Shown: positions 47,901 to 59,900 of the stretch, one piece after another
How the letters are laid out: each line of letters begins with the position of its first letter
How positions within the stretch are numbered: the first letter of the stretch is position 1
Source of the DNA: Prunella strophiata
Lineage: Eukaryota; Chordata; Aves; Passeriformes; Prunellidae
Length of the DNA: 64,000 nt
Assembly: GCA_036583965.1 (NCBI GenBank)
Contig: JAZBQD010000014.1
Location: forward strand, 50,225,626 to 50,289,625
Reading direction: 5' to 3'
Notes under the pieces: model-generated
Told to the model about the DNA's origin: nothing
What the model saw: only the letters and a program-made list of their open reading frames with translations
The model's database searches: none
Program-made: the position numbers and the translations under genes

Positions 47901-50900
47901 GTGCTTAAGCTTTTAAACTGGTTATGAAGACATTCAGCCTTTCTGCACTCCAAAGACAGTTGTACGAGTTCCTGCCACATACAACTCTTACACAGCTTGT
48001 TGAATTGTTACCATGCATGAGGCCACAGCCTCCAGGAAGTCCTCCCACATGGGCAGTCCCTGCAAAGTCAGCAGCAATACTGCATCACTTCACACCAGTT
48101 TAGCAGCCAGAGGAGATGGGCAACATCTGCTCACAGGTGCCATCTTGTACAAGGTAACTCTGGGCACCACTTTGCCAGTGCTCACCTTCCCAGGACAGTG
48201 CACTCTGCCTATTTTACGTGTATATGGTACACTTGGGAAGAAATTTCCCAGAAATTATAGCCTAAAATATTGGAAAGCCTTTCAGTTGTATCAATGGCTG
48301 AACACTGATGCATTAAAGCTCTTCTCTGGCACCATTCTTTATTTCTCAGAGCAGCAATCACTTATTGCATAAAGATTTAATTGCACATATAGCTTAAATA
48401 AAACTGTAATCATACATCTGTTTACACCCTAAGTTTTCCATAACAGACACAAATACAACCTGATAGATAATGCTCTCAATGGCAAATACACCAAGAAGGA
48501 ATCTGAAGCAAAAATGTCTGGAATTATTTTTTTTGAATATCCATACTTCACATGCAACTCACAGATACAAGAAAGTGGGAATATACCCAGGTGGCACTTA
48601 GGAACTAGACATTACTACAGAAAGTAAGTATTGCATTAATGTTTTAACAGAGCTGTATGCAAAATTTAAAAAAGGCTTTTCCAATAGGTTTGTCAACAAA
48701 ATCCAATTTTGTTTAAAGGAAATAGTTTTTATTTACAAGTCTGATGTATTTTAAAATGCTCAGGAGTTCAAGATTTATTAGTACCCATCTTAAAAATTCT
48801 AATAGAAACACGAATCTAAGTCTAGTCAATGGGAATAACCTGGCATGTTAAGGACACTGCACTGCATTTATTAAAGTTAATGGTAAAAGGTCTATTGATT
48901 TTGAGAAGGTAGAACCAGATCCAATGGGAATTTCATAGTTGGGTATTTTTAAAATCTGATATTTTTCTGATCAGATACCCAGTACTGTTTTTTGATAGGC
49001 TGCACAGATGCTTTTATATAATCCATGAAACAGATTATCTTTATAAATAAGAGAGGTGCTAATAATAATTACTAATATTCTCTATTTATTCTAGGTTTGT
49101 GTAAATATATTCTAAGTATTTAACTTTCCATTCACCAACTTGATTTACTGTCTTTTCTGAAAACAAGTATTTTAAAAATTATTTACAAAAAAATAAATCT
49201 AAAGTAATATACTGTTTCTAAAACATTAACCCAGAGCTACTGCAGAGCTTAATCATACGCAATAGATTATAAACGTTTCAAGTGCTCTTTAAGAAATGTG
49301 ATGTTAAAATAAATAAACACTACTCTCCATCCCTCTTGCACCCTCAACTATAAGTTGTTACTGCATGACAGTAAGAGATAAACGTCCTGAATCCCTGTGA
49401 CAGAAGGAATTTGACAAGCAAAATTCTCAGCTGATTTAAGAAAAGACCATGTCCCATACTGCAAAGGAAGGCAAAAATTTCCCATGTCTTTGATAAATTG
49501 ACCAAGTGAAAAATCTTTGTGACTTCAAACCTGGTGACCAGTTCTGAGAACAGGAAGGCAGCACACTGACCTGGGAGAGACCAATGCTACCAGGAGCACC
49601 TGGACATATTACTCTGCCTGCTGTCTATAGTCCTTCCTGGAGGAGGTAATAATGAAATGTATCCAGAAGCTGAGCTTTTCAGTGGAAATGAAAGAAAAAA
49701 AATTCATTTTGGTTCTGCTGCATGATCAGCAGATGTACTGTAGCACAATATTTAAATGGTTTAAAAATGGTGCAGAAAAAACTACCAGCCCAGTCTTTTT
49801 TCAGAGTCACTGGAGATTTGAACCTCTTTCATATTTAAGGATTCATATCACAAGCTGAAGTTCCATTCTACTTATTTTCATATTTTGTATAGCAGGGCAC
49901 TGCTTTTATAGGCTTATCAAACACTGCCATAAAACACCACATATTTTTTTGTCTTCTCCAGTTTGAAACTACTCAGGTAGATTAAAAATGTTACAACTCC
50001 CAGCCTTAACATATAGTGACTCATTGGCAGGCATTTTTACTTGTATCAATATTATTCTTAAATTTAAATGATCTTTTTTATGTACATAACTTGTGTGACA
50101 GACATGCTGTTCACTTGGTCACCATAACAGCTATTAGCATACAGCAGCCCTGGATCAAGTCAGTGATATCTGGACATAAATAGTTTGCAATGATACATTT
50201 TTGTGGGGTTAGAATAGTGTCTCAGGCCTGGTCTTCTCTATATTTATAACTAAAACCTCTAGCACACAGAAAAGTCAGGTTTTCTGTTATTCTGGATAAG
50301 GTATTTCCCTGGCTGAAGCACAGGAAAAGTGTACTTTTCCTCTTTCACTATGCTGATGATTACTTAGCTGATACTAATTCAATGTGTTTTAAGAGGAAAG
50401 CAACTGTGATCTACAGCTCTACCCAGTCCAATGGCTTCAAGTACATTTACATAAAAAAGTGTATGTACTTTATTCTTTCTATTGAAATATAACTTGATAG
50501 ATTTGAATTTATAAAAAGAGTACCTAGGTTTTCTTAAATAATAATAATAACAACAACAATAATTAAAAAAATCCTTCAAAAATAATTTGCAAAATCTTGC
50601 TCAGTCATAATGTTCTAAAGCTGAATTAATATCAGGAAAAGCAAATTAACAGAGTGAGATGACTTTGTTTTACATTTCCACATGCTATGAGCTTCCATAT
50701 TTGTTAATGCTTTTTTAATGCTGCATCTGTCCAATCAATAATATCTCCCAGTGTGATGTTACACAGAAATGTGATACCAGCATGTAGAAAGAAAAATAAA
50801 GGCACAAATAGATATCTGATACAAAAAATACACATTATGTATATATTTTTTCTTTTCTTACAGATGCAAGCATTGGTCACAGCAGCATACAATGTATACT

Positions 50901-53900
50901 ACTGAGTAAAAGAGGGACAGAACAAGGATTTGCAAACTCAAAGGCAAGTGCTGTATCAGAACTTGTGTCCATACAGGAGATGTTTTCTTGTGCTGAAAAG
51001 CTTAATTGCTGAAATGAAATTCAGAAGAGGTCCTGAACCCATGTTAACCCAGCCCTACTGAAGCCCTGTCCCTGTGCTAGTGCTAAGCCAAAATCATTTC
51101 AGGAACTGTGCTGGTGACTTAAGGGTGTGGAGGATCCCTTGTCACTTCTCAGGCTCGTGCCCAGGCCTTGGCCAGTGCCCCACGTTGACACAGTCTGAAA
51201 ATCAGCCCCATCCTACTACATCAAAAAAGTCAATGTGGCCTCTCCAGTGAGAGTTAGACTTGGCCTTAGGCAGATAATTTTATTAACAGTCAGGAAATGA
51301 CAACATAAGCAAAAATAACCCCAAAGAAAAACAAAAAAATAGAAACTTGAAAATGAAACATATGCTTGCAGATTCATTGCAAAAGCAAACTGAAGCAGAA
51401 GTTGCTAATACGGTTTTAGTACTTTGTGAAGGTGCCAGCTGGATGGATGATAATTTTTCTACCCCTGCAGGGCATCAAAGCTTTTATAAAATCATTCTTT
51501 TCACACATATTAGCACTTAGCTTATTAAAACAGATGATACTTTTTTTTTTTTTTTTTTGTTTTGTAAAGATGCCTGGGACTGTCTGGAAATATAAAATCT
51601 GAGAGTTAAGTCTTATTTTGACCACCCAGCCTAACAAACAACAAACACTGACATGACATACCATGGCTGAGAGTCTATGTTATGGGACCTTCTGTGACTG
51701 CCACAACTGTAGTGTCACAGTAAAGGCTGTGAATTGCTGTTATGAAAACATTTGCTGTAACTTGCATAATTAAATTAAACTGCCAGCAAAGCTTTATAAA
51801 ATACTTAGGAGATGACACAAATAAATACATTTCAAAGTCTATATTAGGTTCCGAGAATTAGTTTTGTAAAAATTCCATTTCAAAGTGCTAGAGATGACTT
51901 CTTTTCCTGTTCAAATTCCTATGTAATTGTGACTGAGATAATTGTCATGTAAACTGATCCCAGCTTATAGTTAAATACCTTTATTTTACATATATGTTAC
52001 ATGTGTAGTGCTTTAAATTTATACAGAAGGTACTATTTCAGCTGCCTACAGCTTCCCCTTCAGCCAATTAAGAAAAGGACATACTAGACATAAATTAGTA
52101 GTCAGAACTTGAATGAACTGAAATGTGATCATTTCTAACAAAAGGATGAGGAATCAGGGCAAAGGAATGAATGGAAGAAGGCTGCAGAAGTTATTATCAA
52201 AGCTGAAGAAAATTACTGTGTGCACCTTGAGGATGAGGATTACTCTGAACTTGCAGAAGTCAGATTAGAAATTTGAAAATGTCAACTTTAAGAAATTAGA
52301 AGTCTTAAACTGGAAATCCATAAAACAACATTCTAAAAGTCATTCCATAGAAGTACCAGCCAAACCCACAGATGTACCTGGCATCCGTGTACTCTTTCTG
52401 TATACAAGCAGGCAGTGATATGTAAAAGTTCTTAATTTAGCAAAATTTAGTCTGCAATGGAATCCACACATCACACCAATCCAATCCTCTCCATTAACAA
52501 ATTAAAATCAAAAGATGGAATATAATTGGCCTACTTATAGTGGAAAAATCACTGTTTCAAATAATAATATTCTACCGATTTTATTTCTCTTCTAGCACTT
52601 AAAAGTTTCACGCGGAAAATATTTAAAGAAAGGCCACCCTTGACAGCTGAAGCTTGCAAAGAATGAGCAAAAGAAAAAATTATCAACAGAGAGGAAAATC
52701 TAAACAGCTTGCTGAACACCATCAAAGTCCAGCTTATCCCTTCTGATGTGGTAGTGATACCAGCAAACTTTGCAAGGCTAGTTACTTACATCAAATAACT
52801 TCTCTATGTACATTTCCTCATTGACCTTTTCTCGAAGGATATCCTGGTTCTGCCGAACAAACATAATGTAGGTGTCTGCTAGATCCATTCCTGGTTTCTG
52901 TGAAGACAAAAAGTGGGGGGAGAAAGTAATGGGAAGGGAAAGATAAACCCCTCAACAACTGAGACATAAAATAAGTTAAATATAATGTTCATAGATGTAC
53001 AAACCATATTAACAAAACCTGCTGTGAATTCTGGGTTAGTTAACTTGTTCAGGAGGTTTCATTATCAATGTAGTTCTACATGTTATAATTTATGGAAGCT
53101 GAGTCATAAATCTACATTGTCATATGCAGTTGAATTAAGTCTGGCTCTGGCAACATCAATGGCAAACTCAGACATCTTCCCCTATTTTTGATAGAGAGGC
53201 TTTCATAGATAGCCACTTCAGCCCGAGTGTGAAGATCCAAATCCTGCTATCACATTCAGACAATGTTTAAAAAAGCATTCAGCTCCTTTTTCATTGCCTT
53301 AAGATTTCTTCTAATTTACTTCCAGTGTGCAGCTGAATTTTGTGTTTGATGTTATTTTCAACTAACTGCAATTCAAATTAAGCTCAAGCACATCCCTGAG
53401 AGCAACAGCATAAAAAGACAGTTTTGAGTGTAGTCCTGTATGCTTATACTTTGTAAACTGTTGCACTGGTGCAGTTAGTCCAGAGGATGGCTGGGGGAGG
53501 AGCAAGGACTGAAATTTTTCCCTTCCTGTATGTTCTGTATGAATAGCAGAGCAGGCATAATTTTTATACCACACCCCAAAACGTGAGCCAGGTTAGGATA
53601 TGTTGTGTGTATGTGGTACTACAGCTGTTCAGGCACAGTGGTGGCTGCACCTGCTCTCTCCTCTGAATTGCTCCAGAATCCAGCTGTGATTTCTGGATCT
53701 CTGTAGTCATGAAAAGTTGTTCCACAATAACACTCTTAACAGCCTGCAACTCGCCCTTTACTGGCAGTGTATGCAGAGCTAGTAAGGAGTTCATTTTTTT
53801 CTAACAGGAACCAAGAATGCACACAGGCACTATGGGAAGTCTTCTGCAAATGCACTCTGTGTGAGCAATGCTTGTCAAAGTATTACTTATTCCCAAGCAA

Positions 53901-56900
53901 TAGTTTATAATGTTCCTGGCATGCAAAAGAACACTAAGTTTTATAATACTTCATAGCATTTGTTTTATAGTATTATAGTATACAGTATAGTATTATAGTT
54001 TTAACACTGGCCTTAACATTTACGAAGGATCTGGATTTTGCTAAGACTCCATACAGAATAATTAACAGTTCTAAGGAAGGAAGGACAAAACCAGTTATAC
54101 CCAGATCCTGAATTCCCAAGCATAAGACATGTCTATTTCTCAGAAACTGTTATTGTCTGAAAATAGGATAAGAACAACACACTAAAATACTCAGCATATT
54201 TTAAAAGCCTGTATGCATGAACATGCTCATATAGTTAAAATATTAACATGTAATTTTATATTAAGGCTTCCTTTCTGTTCTGCAAGTGAATATTCAACTT
54301 TAATTTTTTTCTTATTTCTTATTATCTTGTATGCAAAATTTTGCAATTTATATGAACAGGTCTGAGCACAAGAGGGAAGGAGAGGTGCGGCATATCCATA
54401 CTAAAACTTGTTGAGAAACTGCTGTCATCCTATTACAGTAACAGGATGCCAGCATTCTTTCCTCAAAGCTGCAGTGAGTGAAACCTCCTGGCTTATGAAG
54501 TTCAACTCTTTTTACCCTGAATCTACCATCAACATATAGAGGAATATGTTCCAAAATAAAAATATTTTCTTTTTCATTTATACATGTGCATATATGGCAG
54601 TTTCATTTTTTAAAAGTAACCGTTAAATGTGGAATGATGGCCAACTTTCATGCTTGTAACATCTCCAAAACTCAGAGGGAAAAATTGAAATATCTCCTAC
54701 ATTTGGATTGGTCATTCCAGAGGCAATGAAAACTCATTGCAAAAACTTATCCCATCTATGTATGCTTAGATGAAACTATTAAGAGGAAAGTAGGACCACT
54801 GATATTTATATCTGCATCATACACCTAAATCCTAAGCATAGAATAAAAAATCTAAGACTTCAATAGACAAAACATTTTCTGTTGGAAAATCTGACTGACA
54901 GAAATCAATAGATCTCCTTCATAAAAAAGTACCTTCACTAAAATGTGATAGAAATGCTTAAGACAAATCACAAAGTGAAGCAGATTTAAAACAGAAAACT
55001 CCATATTTTACCTTAGCATACTCATTTGTGATGGCACAAGAGAATACAATCACTGTTGAAACCTTATGAACTTTGTAAAACCTGATACAGAATTTATAGG
55101 AATTGGACTAGAGTCAACTTGGAGGAATAATGGAAAAATATTCTGAAATATTTTTGAAATATTTCAGTATTTTGAAATCTCCAGAGAAGGATGAAGGAGT
55201 AAATGAAAGGCTGATTGTAGTTCTTGAAGATATACATTCAAGTATATTAATGAATCTTCCACTGAATTCTAAAACCTAGTGGTTCTGCAATTATTACAAT
55301 ATTTTCTTTTACTAAGTTCAACGAAAAATGTTCATCTTGCAGACAGCCAAAGCAAGAAAAGTAACATTTCCCATCAGCATTAACTCCCTTATCTTTGAGA
55401 TGTTTACCTAGTCTTGAAGCTGTGACATATGGGAATTTCACACCTAGTGAATATATTTTCATGTAGCTTGTGGCACAGGAGTGTAATCATTAAAAGAATA
55501 TACACAAGTAAGAGTAACTGCAACAGCTGGTGACATTTACCAATTAGAATTACAGTTCTTTTAAACACTTCATCCTTCTTAATGTGTGCAGGATAATTAT
55601 CTTTGAAATTGCTGTGGAAAAAAAAATTAATTTTCCTTCTAAACAGTGTCTGACTACAGTAGAAGTAAGTCTGGGTAAGGCAGATTATCAATACTCCAAA
55701 GTATGTCTGTTTTAAACCTCACCAAAATCATTGAAGGTTAATCATCTTTGCTCATGATGGGCAAAGTACACATTAAACACGGAATGAACCAACAGAACAT
55801 CAAATTCTTCATTATCTCTTCATATAGCATGAATTGAATTTATTTGTTTTCTCCAAACATGGGGAAAAAGAAAAGAAAACTATTGTAAGAATCAAAATAG
55901 CTTTAATGCTGTATATTTAATGTTTTAACTTTTTTTTATAGGGATTATGTAATATTTGGAAACATTTGATAACACTATTCTCTATTGATCTGTTTTAAAT
56001 TATTAAGCATCAGAAAAACCCCAAGTTAATACATAATCAAACAAACAAACAACAGCAAGAAGTTTCACGTACCTTAGAAAACAAACAAATAGAAACTGAA
56101 ATATATTTTAAATAACTGTCACAGGGGGCATTTAATTGAAAAGACTAAAGCATTCCAGTCTCCACATCCATACTCAATTAAAAAAAAAAAAAATCTTCTC
56201 TGAATCTCAGGCAGAACATCTGCTGAAGTTAATGAGAGTTATTTGCACAGCTTTTGGAGAAAAATTTAACCTGGTATGTTATCCAGGTAAGTATAAAAAA
56301 AATATTGTCTGAAAGTTTCCCCAAGAAAAATGGCGGGTTTTTTATGATAGATAGAAAGTTATTGTAAGTTTGTTTTATTCAGAACACCAGACAAGCTGTT
56401 TTGCCTATCTGAAAATGAAAGAGAACCAGACAAAGAGATGAATAGAGAAACTGGAAACACAAAGACATCAAATAAAATACCAGGAAATTAAGAGTTGTAA
56501 ATAGGGTTACTTTGTCGCTGGTTACACAAGTAACTGAATACACTGGCGAGTGAATGAGTTTAAACAAGGGTGTAGGCTTCAGCACATTCTTTTTTAGGGT
56601 TAATCACTAGTTAACCTGGCAAGATGAACATGCTGTTTGGGGAAAAAAAAAATTTAAAATCCTTGTTAATTATATACTGCAAGTGCTCTTACTTCCTGCT
56701 GCTGCACCTAATCCCACAGGTGCAGGTTGTCCCTCACTATTCACTGGTAGGTGGGTCCTGACCGCCAGGCACTTCTTCATAGCAACAAATTCAGATATAG
56801 AAGAAACAGCCTTATTTTCCCCATTTGAACAGGAAAACAGTATCATAGTGTCTATTTAGCATGGAGGCAAATGTTAAAATACATTATTTGTTTCCAAGAT

Positions 56901-59900
56901 GTTGTAGAAGCTGTTTTATGATTGACATGCATGGCTCCCACTGGCAATATTTGCCTGAAGCACCTAGTGAAAAGTAATGCTGCATTGCCTTAATTTCCAG
57001 GCCTTCAAATATTTTGCTGCTGAAAGATTGCAGTGGGTTTAATGCTGCCACTAATATTAGGCATTTTCCTACAGGCAAGGTACACCTAATTTTCTGAACA
57101 GCATTTTGCAATGCAACAGTTTGGCATAAATCTCAGTGAAAATTATGTATATTTGTAATACTTGAGTTATGTTTATTCTCACTTTGGCATTTGTCACAGA
57201 ACATTTCTTAGCATCAGAGAGTACTAAATGAACTTATATTACCAAAAACCAAGAAACCAGCCTCAACCCATTACAATAGTTTTACTGAGCTGCTCTCCTG
57301 CCAAGGCATTAATGTTTCAAAGATGAGAACAGATGCTAGAGACTAACTATACAACAAAAAAATCTATCCAGTTTTGTGTTTGCTCTCCTCTCCACCTCTT
57401 TCCCCTCCCTTGCATCCTGGAGGGAGTCATTTTAACTACAGCATAGTTGTAACAATGCAATGAAAAGGAGAGATGAGCTGGAGGGGGCTATTGTGAGGAG
57501 CACAGGAGCTCCTTATTCAGTGTGCACCACAAAATGAAAGAGCATGTTGGAAAATTTCACTGCCTGAAAGTTCTTCTCTAAATACTGCAAGGGCTTTGGA
57601 ATTACAAAATTGAAATATCATTAAAATACTTTTGAAATAAAAGCTACTTGTATCCCTGGCTAGATCATCATCCCCATAATTTCTTAGAAAACTAAATACA
57701 TAAGCCAGGTAGGAAGGTGCACCATTTGCATAATCAGTCTATTATAAAGGTAACATTTTGATTTCACATGGTTATAAAAGAAATTGTTTTGTTTAAAATG
57801 AAAAAACACAATGTATTTTCTCTCTCTTGAAAACATCTTCTTGAAAAGAAACAGCAACTTTGGCAAAGAGGAAATGTATTTTGAGAAATCTCATGGAAAA
57901 TTTAAACTTATTTTGCAAGCATTTACACAAACACCTTTTCATATACATACAGTTTTTCATTACATACATGAATGCACACAGGTATGCAAATGACTGCACC
58001 AGGATTTTGATTCTTAGTGCAAAAGGTCTTCAAACCATTACAGCCTCTATGACAAAATTTGGTATTAAAATATGCTTTTTTCCCTCCATAAAGTTGTATT
58101 TTACTATGCTATATTAGCTTTCCCACTGCTTAGTAGTCATCTTTCTGATTGCCATTTAAGAGGTATCTCAAAAATACTGCTGACTTAAAACAGATGCTGC
58201 AGGGCTTTCCCTCCAATTCTACAATAGCTTGTTTTCACAGACTGGAAAACAGAAGGGCCAGTTCTCAGGTCTGGGTATACAGAGGAGGAGGAAGCCAGGA
58301 GAAGCCCTAAGTGTAAGGCTTAGACCACCCTTCTGTGGTCTTTTTTTAAAAAATAGAGTTCTAAAAGAAAATACAGCTTAAAAATGACTAGCATCATATG
58401 GCCACACCTGAATAAACACTTATTTCCCTCAAAAAGATTTTTGCTTCTTAAAATCAGCTAAATGAAGCCATGCAATACAAGTGTGATATCTGGAAGGTCC
58501 CCATGTGCATCTGCCTGGTAGGAGGCAGAGTTCCTTCTCTGGCCTCTACAAGACCCCATAAGTCAAATGCTGGCACATGTGTGAGGCCCCTTTTCATACC
58601 TTTGATCCCCACATAAAGGCAGGAGTGGAGTGAGAGGGCTGGCATTGTGTGAGCTGTGCACTGCTGTCAGCCCTGGCTCCTTCAAATGGCCTCTCTGCAC
58701 TTGCTATGACAGGTGGCCCATGTGAAGGGAGGGAGGATTAGGTTCCTTCTGTGCCCTCTGAGTAACTGGCATAGATTACTGGCTCCTACAAAGGGATTTA
58801 AACATACCTTTCTGAACAAAAAGCAGTATATATACATGAGCATGTAACTGGATGCTCAATTTGTATGAGTAATTGCTCTGGTTGTATTTGTCAATGCAGC
58901 AAATGTGTGTAGAAATGACCAGCTAAAGACACAATTATTTGTATGCAAAACTGACTTGATGAGAAATTGAACACAATGAAATTACCTACACGATTAAAGA
59001 ATAATAATAATTTGAGATTAACAACATGCTTTTTTTTTTAACCTCAATTTTACTGCATTCTTTCCCTATTCTCATTAATTAACTGGCTTTGTGAACAGAA
59101 TATTAAAAAAAAAAAAAAGGAAAAATATTAGGTTGTACTTCTACATCTCCTATGGATTGCCTGGACTTTAAGAGAAACTAACAAAGGATTATAGTGAATT
59201 TAGATGAGTTGTGTATTAAAAACAGCTTCTGCATTCCCAGTTATCAAAACATAGCATTAAAAAGAGAACCAATGTCATCCTTCACACACTACTTGTAACA
59301 TTATGTTATTTTCCTACAAACATTTGGCTTCTTTCACCTGCACAGCAGCTGCATTTTCTTTCCACTGCAGAGCCTTGTACACTGTGACAATTACCAATAA
59401 GGAGAGTGTAATAGCAACTAGATTTTTTCATTATTATTTTTAGGGAATCACAAGACATCAGTGTGATTCTTCCTAGTCTGGGTAATTTTGCACTATTGCT
59501 ACTATTTCTGTTGGGGTTTCAAAGACCAAAACATATGTAGTGTCCATACAGCCCTCTATGCATAGCTGGGAAAAGCAATGAGAGCTCCTTGGCACTGCAT
59601 ATGTCCCACTTCTTGAAGGGCATTCTGAAAAATTGAGGCTTACATTGCATGTTTTCTTAAATAGTTAAAAACCCCCACAAAAACACCTTCTTTTTTTTTT
59701 TTTTTCCCTTCATTTGAATGTAATTAATCACAATTCTCTAGGAAGAGTAATGAATAGAGGGGTAGACAGCAAGGGTAGGTAGCATTTTTACTAACCTATC
59801 TGCCAAATGAACCACAAGTCTGTGTCTGTCTTTCCCACCCTGGTCTTGAGAAATTGAGGGATGCTGTCTAGGGAGTGTGCATCTTCAGTCCAACTATTTA

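Larger units (their letters stand above)
36003..52789 (-). other. CADPS2 intron (16.8 kb)
   Basis: AT-rich intron with GT-AG ends. It carries a CR1 fragment (43.1-43.5 kb), poly-T runs, a 21-bp duplication and two GC-richer or motif-dense blocks that could be regulatory (about 39.5-39.9 kb and 46.5-47.0 kb). The mammalian intronic genes RNF133 and RNF148 were not recognised in it. Confidence 0.85.
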